A stretch of 64,000 bases of DNA, from assembly GCF_030817415.1 (NCBI RefSeq), contig NZ_JAUSZI010000002.1:10577501-10641500 (forward strand). Reading direction: 5' to 3'. Source of the stretch: Streptomyces umbrinus. Its GTDB lineage: Bacteria; Actinomycetota; Actinomycetes; Streptomycetales; Streptomycetaceae. The first letter of the stretch is position 1; the number at the start of each line of letters is the position of its first letter. Positions 17,955 through 25,887 of the stretch are shown here, one piece after another. Under the pieces are notes generated by a model. That model saw only the letters and a program-made list of their open reading frames with translations, did no database searches and was not told the origin of the DNA. The position numbers and the translations under genes were made by a program.

Positions 17955-18199
17955 GGCGGCTGCCGGAAACGGACCAGCACACTGGCCACCCGGAAGACGA
18001 AGAGCACGGCCGCGAGTGAGGTCCCGGCCGCGAGCTGGATCTTCTCGATGGTGACCGGCAGGTCGAAGAGCAGTGCGGGTCCGGCCAGGGCTCCGAACGC
18101 CACCGCCGCGGCGAACGCGGCGCTGAACAACGCGTATCCGATCTCGACGGTCATCTCGTCCCGCTCGGACTGAGTCCGCCGCCCCCTGGTCTGTCCCAT
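17915..18199 (-). CDS. Small two-helix membrane protein (DUF6332-like)
   Basis: A 94-residue protein with a charged N-terminus (MGQTRGRRTQSERDEMTVE), two hydrophobic segments (IGYALFSAAFAAAVAFGALA and GTSLAAVLFVFRVASVL) and a polar Pro-rich tail. The pattern matches the small Streptomyces membrane family I recall as DUF6332; the assignment is from memory of the motif and is not certain. No function is known. The ATG at 18199 is chosen because the family start is MGQxRGRRTQ; the frame is open further upstream but repetitive. Confidence 0.75.
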   Translation of the reverse strand: MGQTRGRRTQSERDEMTVEIGYALFSAAFAAAVAFGALAGPALLFDLPVTIEKIQLAAGTSLAAVLFVFRVASVLVRFRQPPQPNQPGRTRPDS

Positions 18200-18243
18200 A
18201 CGGGCAGTCTCACAGGGGACCGCCCGGCGGGGCAAGGAAAGGC

Positions 18244-18275
18244 GCGCCCGGCGGGCAAGGAAGGCCGCCGGGCGC
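18244..18275 (-). terminator. Hairpin terminator after MFS gene
   Basis: Perfect 11-bp arms, GCGCCCGGCGG (18244-18254) and CCGCCGGGCGC (18265-18275), with a 10-nt loop lie 54 bp beyond the stop of the leftward MFS gene and upstream of the DUF6332-like gene. Confidence 0.7.
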
Positions 18276-18328
18276 ACGTCGTCGTGAGGGAAGGCCCCCG
18301 CCGGGGCGCGTAGTCGCGTTGGAGGGTG

Positions 18329-19855
18329 TCAGTCGCGGGCCGCGACCCGCGCGTCCTCCTGCTCCCCCGCGTCCTCCTGCACCCGCTCGTCCTCCCGCAC
18401 GTCGTCGGACTTGGCGACCAGGATCGTCGTCTGCCGCGTCCGCTGCCCGCGCAGTCCGGTGGCCGTGATGAGCAGGCCCGCCACGGCGATCGCGGTGACG
18501 ACGACCAGACCGGGACGGTAGCTGTCGAGGACAGCTTGGGGCGAGGAGCTCTCGGAGGAGTTCGCGGTCACCACGGCCGTCACGATCGCGAGGAAGATCG
18601 CGCCGCCCACCTGCACCGAGGTGTTGAGCAGACCCGAGACCATGCCCTGCTCGTGGTCGTCCACGCCGTTGGTGGCCTGGATGTTGAGCGAGGGGAAGAC
18701 CAGTGCGCAGGCCGCGCCGATCAGCAGCATCGACGGAAGGATCACCGCCGCGTACACGGGGTCCAGGTCGACCCGCAGGAACAGCGCGTAGCCGACGACC
18801 ATCAGGGCGAAGCCGGCCACGATGAGCCGCGGAGTGCCGAACCGGTCGACGATCGCCCCCATCTTCGTCGCGGACAGCGCCACCAGCGCGCCCGCGGGCA
18901 GGAAGGCCAGCGCGGTGTGCAGCGCCGACCAGCCGAGCAGCGACTGCATGTAGAGCGTCACCAGGAACTGGAAGCCCACGTACGAGCCGAAGAACGCCAT
19001 GGCGCCCAACTGCGCCCGGACCTGGTTGCCGGAGCGCAGTACCCCGAGCCGGATCAGCGGGCTGGGGCTGCGCTGCTCGACGCGTACGAACACGGTCAGC
19101 AGGACGGCCACCGCGAGGAACGACAGCAGCGTACGGGCCGTCGTCCAGCCCACCTCGGGTGCCTGGACGACGGTGAAGACGAGCAGCAGCATCGAGGTGG
19201 TGCCGATGATGGCGCCGGGGATGTCGTAGCCGCGGTGGGTCCGGTCGCGCTCGCTGCGCGGGATGAGCTTGAGGCCGGCGATCAGGGCGATGACCGCGAT
19301 GGGCGCGGGCAGCAGCATGGTGAGGCGCCAGCTGGCCTCGGTGAGCAGCCCGGACAGGACGAGACCCATCGAGAAGCCGGTCGCGGCGCAGGTGGTGTAG
19401 ATGGAGAGCGCGCGGTTGCGCAGCGGGCCCTCCGGGAACGTCGTGGTGATGATCGACAGGCCGGCGGGAGCGGTGAACGCGGCGCTCAGGCCCTTGATGA
19501 ACCGGCTCGCGATGAGCAGCGGGCCCGAGTCGACGAGCCCGCCCAGCAGCGAGGCGAGCGCGAAGACGCCCAGCGCGACCAGGAAGACCTGACGGCGGCC
19601 GAGGAGATCGGCGGTGCGTCCGCCGAGGAGCAACAGGCCGCCGTAGCCGAGGATGTAGCCGCTGACGATCCACTGCAGGGTCGAGGTGGAGAGATCGAGT
19701 TCGGAACCGATGGACGGCAGGGCGACGCCGACCATCGACACGTCCAGCGCGTCCAGGAACATCGCGGCGCAGAGCACCAGGAGGGTGCCCCACAGGCGAG
19801 GCGTCCAGCGAACCGTCGAGGACGGTGCCGCGGAGGGGGTGAGCGGAGAGGTCAT
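18329..19855 (-). CDS. MFS multidrug exporter (DHA2/EmrB-QacA type, 14 TMS)
   Basis: A 508-residue drug:H+ antiporter. Typical motifs are the motif C-like DALDVSMVGVALPSIGSEL in helix 1, WIVSGYILGYGGLLLLGGRT in helix 2, and motif A RTADLLGRRQVFLVAL. About 14 hydrophobic helices are visible, with a charged C-terminal tail (DDVREDERVQEDAGEQ). The ATG at 19855 (MTSPLTPS) is chosen over an in-frame codon 30 bp upstream that falls in the operator. It is divergent from a MarR gene with paired palindromes between them, so MarR very likely represses this exporter. Confidence 0.93.
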   Translation of the reverse strand: MTSPLTPSAAPSSTVRWTPRLWGTLLVLCAAMFLDALDVSMVGVALPSIGSELDLSTSTLQWIVSGYILGYGGLLLLGGRTADLLGRRQVFLVALGVFALASLLGGLVDSGPLLIASRFIKGLSAAFTAPAGLSIITTTFPEGPLRNRALSIYTTCAATGFSMGLVLSGLLTEASWRLTMLLPAPIAVIALIAGLKLIPRSERDRTHRGYDIPGAIIGTTSMLLLVFTVVQAPEVGWTTARTLLSFLAVAVLLTVFVRVEQRSPSPLIRLGVLRSGNQVRAQLGAMAFFGSYVGFQFLVTLYMQSLLGWSALHTALAFLPAGALVALSATKMGAIVDRFGTPRLIVAGFALMVVGYALFLRVDLDPVYAAVILPSMLLIGAACALVFPSLNIQATNGVDDHEQGMVSGLLNTSVQVGGAIFLAIVTAVVTANSSESSSPQAVLDSYRPGLVVVTAIAVAGLLITATGLRGQRTRQTTILVAKSDDVREDERVQEDAGEQEDARVAARD

Positions 19856-19876
19856 GCGCCACACAGTACATGCGCA

Positions 19877-19904
19877 TGCATTCAATGCAAGCGCATTTAA
19901 TGCG
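19877..19904. promoter_or_regulatory. Tandem MarR operator palindromes
   Basis: Two perfect 13-bp palindromes lie side by side between the divergent MFS and MarR genes: TGCATTCAATGCA (19877-19889) and CGCATTTAATGCG (19892-19904), centres 15 bp apart. Shared core GCATTnAATGC. This fits a dimeric MarR repressor binding two adjacent sites. Confidence 0.85.
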
Positions 19905-19941
19905 GATGCAACAAAGGTGGTTTTTTGCTAGGGTGCGGGCC

Positions 19942-20352
19942 ATGGCGGCTGTCGAGAAGGCCGAGCAGGGCCTCGTTGACCAGTGGCGCGACATCCTCGC
20001 GGTGCACGCGCGCACACTCTGCGAACTGGACCGGACTCTGCACCAACACGGCCTGGGTGCAAGCGACTTCGAGGTCCTGGACGTGCTGGCCGCGACCGCG
20101 CCGGCCGACGGCGGTGACATCTCCTACCGCGTCCAGGAGATCGCCGAGCGGGTTCATCTGAGCCAGAGCGCGCTCTCCCGGCTGATCGGTCGCCTGGAGA
20201 AGGACGGCCTCGTGGAGCGCTGCATGTGCCCGGAGGACCGGCGAGGCGTCCGGGTCGCCCTCACACCGAAGGGGCGCGCGCTGCACGGCGAGGTGCTGCC
20301 GGTGCAGCGCGCGGTGCTGGGGCGGATGCTGGCGGGTGGCTCCGCCGGGTGA
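19942..20352 (+). CDS. MarR-family transcriptional regulator
   Basis: A 136-residue winged-helix repressor. The recognition region reads IAERVHLSQSALSRLIGRLE, followed by the wing KDGLVERCMCPEDRRGVRVA and LTPKGR. MarR proteins respond to phenolic or antibiotic ligands and typically control a divergent exporter, as here. The ATG at 19942 (MAAVEKAEQ) is chosen because the upstream frame contains the two operator palindromes. A G/C-rich stretch with short tandem repeats follows the gene. Confidence 0.93.
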   Translation: MAAVEKAEQGLVDQWRDILAVHARTLCELDRTLHQHGLGASDFEVLDVLAATAPADGGDISYRVQEIAERVHLSQSALSRLIGRLEKDGLVERCMCPEDRRGVRVALTPKGRALHGEVLPVQRAVLGRMLAGGSAG

Positions 20353-20415
20353 GGCGGTCCGGCCGGGCTGGGCCAACGACTGGGCTGGGAGCCCGGCCGG
20401 GTCGCGAGATCGGCC

Positions 20416-20450
20416 GGGCGGGGTGAACTGGCTGGGCGGGGCGAACTGGC
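20416..20450. repeat. Two-copy 18-bp tandem repeat
   Basis: GGGCGGGGTGAACTGGC (20416-20432) and GGGCGGGGCGAACTGGC (20434-20450) differ at one base and lie between the MarR gene and the convergent mycothiol-isomerase-like gene. No function is evident. Confidence 0.6.
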
Positions 20451-20509
20451 CGGGCCGGTTGAGTCGCTGATGCGGCCCGCCCGCCGCCGCTGTTGTCGCG
20501 TGCCGCCCC

Positions 20510-21247
20510 TCAGCTCCAGGTGACCGCCGACTTCTCCCGCCACAGTGTCGCGATCGACGAGTCTCCCGTCACACCCGGGAACGGGCCGCGGTTCCACAGC
20601 GCCAGATAGAGCTGAGCTGCCGTCCCCACCAACTCGCAGTCCGCGTCCGCCACTTCGCCCCGCTCGGCCGCCGGGGGTTCGGCCGACAGCCGTACGCTCC
20701 ACACGGCGTCCGAGTCCGAGGCCCGCACCCTCAGGACGCGCGGCTCGTCCGTCCGTACCCTGCTCCTGCTGCGGGCGTGGAAGCCGAGCAGCAGTTCGTC
20801 GATGCCGTCGACCGCGAAGTCCACCGGGACCGCGGTCGGGGCGCCACCGCGTGCGGACTCCGCGTCCACCCGGTGCACGGTCGTCTCGTGGGCCTGCCGC
20901 CGAGCCCAGAAGGCGAGCGGCGAAGGGGCGGGCAGGAAACTCCAGCACTCCACGTCGGGAGGGGCGGAGGCGAGCGTGTCGACGAGCCTGCGGTGCCCCT
21001 CCCGGAACCAGGTCAGCAACTCCGTGCCGTCCAGCCCGGGCAGGCCGCCGTCGGGATGGTACGAGGTGTGCCCCTCGGCCACGAACGCCGTGGCCCAGCG
21101 GTGCACCATGCCGGTGTGCCGCAATAGGTCCCGGACCTGCCACTCCGGGCAGGTGGGCACCTTGGCGTCGGCCCCGGCCGCCTCCGCGGCCTCGGCCAGC
21201 AACCCGCCTTCCCGGTCCAGGCTTCGAACGAACTCGGCAGTCTCCAT
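20510..21247 (-). CDS. Maleylpyruvate-isomerase-family mycothiol-dependent enzyme
   Basis: A 245-residue protein of the DinB-like mycothiol-dependent family. The N-terminal four-helix part shows the usual start (DREGGLLAEAAEAAGADAKV, then PTCPEWQVRDLLRHTGMVH), where the His in LLRHTGMVH, a Glu/Asp and the His in RQAHETTVHRVDAE are the expected metal ligands. The C-terminal half is the SCP2-like MDMPI_C domain. Members use mycothiol as a cofactor for isomerisation or thiol transfer; the substrate is unknown. It starts with ATG at 21247. The promoter region upstream carries three copies of GTCrTCGGGTAC. Confidence 0.9.
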   Translation of the reverse strand: METAEFVRSLDREGGLLAEAAEAAGADAKVPTCPEWQVRDLLRHTGMVHRWATAFVAEGHTSYHPDGGLPGLDGTELLTWFREGHRRLVDTLASAPPDVECWSFLPAPSPLAFWARRQAHETTVHRVDAESARGGAPTAVPVDFAVDGIDELLLGFHARSRSRVRTDEPRVLRVRASDSDAVWSVRLSAEPPAAERGEVADADCELVGTAAQLYLALWNRGPFPGVTGDSSIATLWREKSAVTWS

Positions 21248-21345
21248 GCAGGCGAGTGTGCCGGATGGGGCGGGCTCCAGGAGGGACGGCGGGCGACTCG
21301 CTTCCGCCTCTGACCCGGGTGGTGCGGCCCGCCGCTCGGAGCGTT

Positions 21346-21404
21346 GTACCCGACGACGTGGCCTGTCATCGGGTACTGCGACACTGTCATCGGGTACGAC
21401 GACA
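21346..21404. promoter_or_regulatory. Triple GTCrTCGGGTAC operator-like repeats
   Basis: Upstream of the mycothiol-isomerase-like gene, an inverted copy GTACCCGACGAC (21346-21357) faces two direct copies with a 21-bp period: CTGTCATCGGGTACTGCGAC (from 21363) and CTGTCATCGGGTACGACGAC (from 21384). The spacing equals two helical turns, which is typical of cooperative regulator binding. Confidence 0.6.
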
Positions 21405-21452
21405 CCGAGTGCGGCCCGCTCGGCATGAGGCGGCGCGCGTCCAACTCCGCGG

Positions 21453-22352
21453 TCAGCCCCCGGCGTTCGCGTCCTTCTCGTCGAAGCTCGCGAAGTACGC
21501 GGCGGCCATGTCCTCGTCCGCGTGGCCCTGGGCGGCGGCGCGGGCGAAGCGTTCGGCGCTCGCGGCGGCGACGTCGAGACGGAGGCCGTGCCGCTCGCCC
21601 GCCTCGACGATCAGACGGGCGTCCTTGGCGGCGGTGCCCACGGCGAAGGCGGCCGGTGAAAGCTGGTCGTTGAGGATGAGCCCCGCCTTGGCGCGCAGAT
21701 AGCCCATGTCCAGCGGGCCGCCTGCGATGGCGTCGAAGAAGCTCTGCGGGTCCACGTCCAGAGCCTTGGCCAGGGCCAGCACCTCACCGGTCGCGTTGGT
21801 GACGGAGAGGACCCAGCTGTTGGCCACGAGCTTGAGGCGGGTGGCGCTGCCCGCCGCACCGTCCTCACCCGTCCACACCGTACGGGCACCGACGGCGTCG
21901 AAGACCGGGGTCACGGCCTCCCTGCCGTCGACCGGACCGGCGGCCAGGACGAGCAACTGACCGGCCTCGGCGGGCTGTCGGGTGCCGAGAACCGGCGCGT
22001 CGTAGAAGACCAGGCCCTTCTCGCGGGCGAAGTCGGCCAGTTCGACGACGGCCTCGATCCCGGCGGTCGTCGACTGCACCCACGCGGTGCCGGCACGCAG
22101 GGCGGGCGCGGCCTGCCGCATCACGTCCAGCGCGGAGGGACCGTCGTACAGCATGGTGAGGACGACATCGGCGCCCTCGACCGCCTCCAGGGGGGTGTCG
22201 ACGACGTGTGCGCCGTCGGCGGCGAGAGGCTCGGCCTTGTCGCGGGAGCGGTTCCAGGCCCGGACGGTGTGTCCGGCGCGGACGAGGTTGCGGGCCATCG
22301 CGGCGCCCATGATCCCGGTGCCGAGGACACTGACGGTGAGCTTGTCGGTCAT
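21453..22352 (-). CDS. NAD(P)-dependent oxidoreductase, 3-hydroxyisobutyrate dehydrogenase family
   Basis: A 299-residue beta-hydroxyacid dehydrogenase. The N-terminal Rossmann motif is VLGTGIMGAAMARNLVRAGH (GxGxMG). The signature near AWVQSTTAGIEAV and the catalytic lysine in RLKLVANSWVLS are present. The C-terminal helical domain includes DMGYLRAKAGLI. The family oxidises 3-hydroxyisobutyrate, tartronate semialdehyde or reduces imines. The ATG at 22352 has the upstream sequence AGGAAAG at good spacing. It follows the MFS gene with 150 bp between, so it may be its operon partner. Confidence 0.92.
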   Translation of the reverse strand: MTDKLTVSVLGTGIMGAAMARNLVRAGHTVRAWNRSRDKAEPLAADGAHVVDTPLEAVEGADVVLTMLYDGPSALDVMRQAAPALRAGTAWVQSTTAGIEAVVELADFAREKGLVFYDAPVLGTRQPAEAGQLLVLAAGPVDGREAVTPVFDAVGARTVWTGEDGAAGSATRLKLVANSWVLSVTNATGEVLALAKALDVDPQSFFDAIAGGPLDMGYLRAKAGLILNDQLSPAAFAVGTAAKDARLIVEAGERHGLRLDVAAASAERFARAAAQGHADEDMAAAYFASFDEKDANAGG

Positions 22353-22396
22353 GACATCAACTTTCCTGATCCGTATGGTGCGTCGATTACCACTGT

Positions 22397-22437
22397 GCCC
22401 TGCCCTGCCCTGCTGTGGCGTGCTGTGCTGTGCTGTG
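22397..22437. repeat. Short pentanucleotide tandem repeats
   Basis: CCCTG is repeated three times (22397-22411) and GTGCT three times (22420-22434), in the leader between the MFS and dehydrogenase genes. They look like slippage repeats. Confidence 0.6.
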
Positions 22438-22502
22438 TGCCGTGGCGATGTCGGGCCGGGCGCGCCGCGCACCGGGTCCCGGTGGCGGCTCCGACGAAGC
22501 CG

Positions 22503-23711
22503 TCAGTCGGCCGTCGCCCGCCGCGTCCCGTATCCGATGACGGCGGCCACCGCGGCCAGGGTCGCCACGCTGGTGAGGGCGATGGGCAGGGAGAGCCAGT
22601 CGGCCATGAAGCCGATGGCGGGCGGCCCGAGGAGCATGCCGCCGTAGCCGAAGGTGGAGGCGACGGCGACGCCGCTGGGGCCGGCCAGGGCACCGGCCCG
22701 CTCGACGGCGATCGGGAAGATATTGGCGAGGCCGATCCCGGTGACGGCGAAGCCGACGAGGGCCGCCCACACGGAGGGGGCGAGCGATCCGACGAGCATG
22801 CCGACAGCCGCCATGGTGCCGCCCGCGACCACTGTCCGGGTCCGCCCGAGCCGCTCCAGGAGCGTGGTCCCGCAGAGCCGGCCGATCGTCATGGCGAGCG
22901 CGAAACACGAGTAGCCCGCGGCCGCGATGCCCGGGTGCGCGTCCAGGTCCTGCTCCAGGTGCAAGGTGCCCCAGTCGGCCAGGGCCCCCTCTCCGTAGGC
23001 CGTACAGAGGGCGATCAGACCGAAGACGACGACCAGCCGGCGCGTACGGGGGTCCGGTCTGCGCGGCGCATGTTCCTCGGGCTGTCCGGGAGCCGGCTGC
23101 GGTGCGGGGGACTTGTGCCGCAGCAGGGCGCGTCCCGCGACAGCCGTCACCAGCAGGCCGATCACGGTCAGGCCCAGCAGATGCCGCGTCGGCGACAGCG
23201 AGCCCGCGACCAGTCCGCCGAGACCGGCGCCGATCATCCCGCCCAGGCTGAAGGCCGCGTGGAAACTGGGCATGATCGGCCGCCGCAGTACGGCCACCAG
23301 GTCGACGGCGGCGCTGTTGAAGGCAACGTTGATCCCGCCGTACGCGGCGCCGAAGATCAGCAGGACCGTGCCGAGTGTCCAGGTGGAGTGGGTGAGGGGT
23401 GGCAGTGCGACGCTGAGGGAGAGCAGGATGCCGCAGACGACGGTGACGGGGTGGCTGCCGTAGCGGCGGCAGAGCCTGCCGGTGAACATCATCGTGACGA
23501 CGGCTCCGGCGGAGACGCCGAGGAGGGCGAGTCCCAGTGTGCTGGCGGAGGCGCCGGTCTGTTCCTTGATGGCGGGAATGCGGACGACCCACCCGGCGAA
23601 GATGAAGCCGTCGAGGGCGAAGAAGGTGGTGAGGGCGATGCGGAGCCGGGTGAGGTCCTTGCTGTGGCCCGGCACGTCTTTGTGCGTTCGGGATTTGTTT
23701 ATTAGCGGCAC
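22503..23711 (-). CDS. MFS transporter (YbjJ/FucP-like)
   Basis: A 402-residue, 12-helix major facilitator. Helix 1 is preceded by a short polar N-terminus and reads LTTFFALDGFIFAGWVVRIP. The helix 2-3 loop has FTGRLCRRYGSHP, a motif A variant, and there is a cytoplasmic loop rich in Pro/Glu between helices 6 and 7 (KSPAPQPAPGQPEEHAPRRP). It resembles the inner-membrane YbjJ/MdfA-like group with no proven substrate. It starts with ATG at 23711. The region upstream up to 24084 belongs to a different transcription unit. Confidence 0.9.
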   Translation of the reverse strand: MPLINKSRTHKDVPGHSKDLTRLRIALTTFFALDGFIFAGWVVRIPAIKEQTGASASTLGLALLGVSAGAVVTMMFTGRLCRRYGSHPVTVVCGILLSLSVALPPLTHSTWTLGTVLLIFGAAYGGINVAFNSAAVDLVAVLRRPIMPSFHAAFSLGGMIGAGLGGLVAGSLSPTRHLLGLTVIGLLVTAVAGRALLRHKSPAPQPAPGQPEEHAPRRPDPRTRRLVVVFGLIALCTAYGEGALADWGTLHLEQDLDAHPGIAAAGYSCFALAMTIGRLCGTTLLERLGRTRTVVAGGTMAAVGMLVGSLAPSVWAALVGFAVTGIGLANIFPIAVERAGALAGPSGVAVASTFGYGGMLLGPPAIGFMADWLSLPIALTSVATLAAVAAVIGYGTRRATAD

Positions 23712-24084
23712 AAACTCAGGCTAGGCGGGAGCCGGGGGCTGGGCAAGGGCGTATTCGGTGCCTGGTCGCCAGGGGCTTGGGGTGCCGGAAGGAAACGTCT
23801 CTGCGGTCAATGGAGCCCAGCCGCACGGAGCTGACGACCTAGGCAGTCGTCGCGGGCTCCTGTCGCCTCCCGGGGGCTGTTCGTCCCGATTGGATGGGCA
23901 GCGCGGCGCACCGGGCGACCGGCCGGGGGACTGGTGCGGTTTCTGAACGTGGCTTCCGCCGCTCTGGCGGAGGATGGCCTCAACCTCTAGCGAACCCGGC
24001 GCGGACACGCCGCTCTCTGGTAGGAAGTCACCCCGGGGAGGGGTCAACGCCCCCCTCTTGCCGGTGCAGAAGGGAAACGACGTC
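23712..24084. other. 373-bp intergenic region
   Basis: No convincing gene is seen. It holds the promoters of the leftward MFS and rightward HTH genes. A G-rich/C-rich stretch GAGGGGTCAACGCCCCCCTC (24038-24057) just before the HTH start can fold into a short hairpin and might act on its translation. Confidence 0.4.
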
Positions 24085-24357
24085 ATGACTGAGCAGGCTG
24101 GAGCTCCGGGGTGGGCTGACGGCACGGTCCCGCCGCCGGCCCGCCCCACGGCCGACACGCCCCACCTTCAGCTAGCCCCGCTGGACGTCGAAATTCTCCG
24201 CTTGATGGGTCAGGACGAGTCCATCGCCAACGTCGGGGCCGGAGTGGGTGTCTCGCGCCGTACCATCTCGCGCCGGATTGAGCGGCTCATGACAATTCTG
24301 GGGGCCGTCGACCGCGGGGAGTTGGCGGCCAAGGCCGCGCAACAGGGGCTGATCTAG
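24085..24357 (+). CDS. Small stand-alone LuxR-type HTH protein
   Basis: A 90-residue protein. Its last 60 residues form a LuxR/sigma-like HTH: LAPLDVEILRLMGQDESIAN, then VGAGVGVSRRTISRRIERLM. There is no sensing domain, only a Pro-rich N-terminus of about 30 residues. The ATG at 24085 has AAGGGA upstream. Such orphan HTH proteins occur as small regulators in streptomycetes. Directly downstream is the remnant of a membrane protein, so part of a larger operon may have been lost. Confidence 0.75.
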   Translation: MTEQAGAPGWADGTVPPPARPTADTPHLQLAPLDVEILRLMGQDESIANVGAGVGVSRRTISRRIERLMTILGAVDRGELAAKAAQQGLI

Positions 24358-24522
24358 GGCCTGCACTCATTACGGCAGCCGCTCTGCATTGCTCACGGCA
24401 CCCCCGCCATCATCGCGGGGGCGCTCGCCGCGTTCGCTGGACCGCAAGCTTCTTACGCCCTGCTCGCCGTTGTGTCGGGAACCGCCGCCGTCCTCACGGT
24501 CGGCACGCGATCGCGTCGGTGA
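24358..24522 (+). pseudogene. Remnant of a multi-helix membrane protein C-terminus
   Basis: The frame after the HTH stop encodes IAHGTPAIIAGALAAFAGPQ and continues ASYALLAVVSGTAAVLTVGT then RSRR and a stop at 24520-24522. This looks like the last two membrane helices and basic tail of a transporter, with no start codon or Shine-Dalgarno. It is probably a decayed gene end. The following 24523-24733 holds nothing recognisable. Confidence 0.4.
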
Positions 24523-24751
24523 TCCTGGACGCCGTCCTCATCGCCATGCTGATCGAAGGTCGCTGCTCGGGGCTTTGGGCCGTGCCCGCGTAACACCAGC
24601 AGAGCACGCCTAGTTGGCGCTTGATGACCGCTTCGACCGCCAACCGTCCTCCCGGGGCTTGCCGTCGTGGGAGAGCATTGGTAGGCATATACCCCACCGG
24701 GGTATCCAATCCGGTTGGTGACGAGCCGAAGCCATGAAGGGAGCGGGCACG

Positions 24752-25846
24752 ATGGACGTCGAGGGGTTTGCCGGGGACGGATACGGCGAGGTGCGCAAGG
24801 TCTTTCAGCGACTGGTGGACGATGGTCTGGAAACGGGGGCCGGCCTGTCGGTCTGGCGGGAAGGGCGTGAGGTCGTCCGGTTGAACGCCGGGTGGGCCGA
24901 TGCCGGTCGAAGCCGGCCCTGGCGCAGCGACACCTTGGTCCAGCCCTACTCGTTGTCGAAGGCGTTCGTCACGCTCGCCGTCCTGGTGGTGGTCCGTGAC
25001 GGCGCGTTGGCGCTGGACGAACCGATCGCCCGGTACTGGGGCGCGTACGGGGGCCAGGGCAAGGAGCGGACCACCCTGAGACAGGTGCTCACGCACCGGG
25101 CGGGCCAGCCGCGTTTCGCGCCCGAAGCCGCGGGGCTCGACCTGCTGGACGACAGCGGGCTGCGGGAGAGCCTGGCGCAGGCGGCTCCGGAGTACGTTCC
25201 CGGGACGTCGCTCGGAGAACACGCCCTGACCTACGGCCACTTGGTCGACGGCATCCTGCGCGCGGGCGCCGGGACGACGCTGGGGGAGATGTTCAACGAC
25301 GTGGTGCGGCCCGCGCTCGGGCTCGACGCCTGGTTCGGCGTGCCGGATCAGGCGCTGGACCGCGTCGCCGACCTCGAGTACGCGAACCCGGACTGGCCGC
25401 GGCAGCTCCACGCGGCACCCTGGCTCCAGATCCCCGCCGGTGTTCTGGACACGGAGCGCGCCAACTCCCGGGCCTGGCGGCAGTCGGTTTTCGGAGCGGT
25501 CAACCTGCACACCACCGCAACCGCGATGGCGGCGTTCTTCTCCCGTCTCACCAGCGAGGACGGACCAGTACGAGAACTGCTGGGGCCGCAGCTGCACACC
25601 GAGCTCCTCACCTCCCAAGTCACCGACTACGACGAGGTGTTCGGCACCAGGATCACCTGGACGCTGGGTTTCGTACGAGACAAGGGAAAGATCGCCAAGG
25701 GCGGGATCGGCGGCTCGGCCGCCTGGTGGTCGCTCCGGCACCAACATGGCTGCGCCTATCTGACGCGTCGCTTGGACGACCACTCCAGGGCTGCCCAGAT
25801 CGCCGCGGCCTTGGACGACGACCTGACCGTCGTGGGCGAGGACTGA
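24752..25846 (+). CDS. Serine hydrolase, class C beta-lactamase / esterase family
   Basis: A 364-residue cytoplasmic serine hydrolase of the penicillin-binding/EstB type. The SxxK nucleophile motif is in QPYSLSKAFVTLA, the second motif is represented by TYGHLVDGIL (Tyr general base) and the third by KGGIGGSAAWW near the C-terminus. There is no signal peptide, which argues for an intracellular esterase or amidase rather than a beta-lactamase. Two ATGs compete: the first (24734) is followed at once by AAGGGAG, which is the Shine-Dalgarno for the second (24752, MDVEGFAG), so I chose the second. It is convergent with a LuxR gene. Confidence 0.88.
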   Translation: MDVEGFAGDGYGEVRKVFQRLVDDGLETGAGLSVWREGREVVRLNAGWADAGRSRPWRSDTLVQPYSLSKAFVTLAVLVVVRDGALALDEPIARYWGAYGGQGKERTTLRQVLTHRAGQPRFAPEAAGLDLLDDSGLRESLAQAAPEYVPGTSLGEHALTYGHLVDGILRAGAGTTLGEMFNDVVRPALGLDAWFGVPDQALDRVADLEYANPDWPRQLHAAPWLQIPAGVLDTERANSRAWRQSVFGAVNLHTTATAMAAFFSRLTSEDGPVRELLGPQLHTELLTSQVTDYDEVFGTRITWTLGFVRDKGKIAKGGIGGSAAWWSLRHQHGCAYLTRRLDDHSRAAQIAAALDDDLTVVGED

Positions 25847-25887
25847 GCAGCCCCGAGCCCAGAGCGGAGACCGCACCAGCCTGGGCA

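Noticed and set aside
18326..19900. 524-codon plus-strand ORF
   Set aside because: Antisense shadow of the MFS gene, extremely Gln/Glu/Arg/Gly-rich with no domain.
22397..22437. Possible minisatellite or regulatory array
   Set aside because: Only three short copies of each unit; explained by slippage in a GC-rich leader.
24389..24613. 74-codon ORF after the HTH gene
   Set aside because: Low-complexity Ser/Arg/Pro translation with no ribosome site; the neighbouring frame with membrane-helix-like residues is a better reading of this stretch.
24752..25846. Beta-lactamase assignment for the serine hydrolase
   Set aside because: The SxxK motif is present, but there is no signal peptide and the second and third motifs are of the esterase/EstB kind, so a resistance function is not supported.
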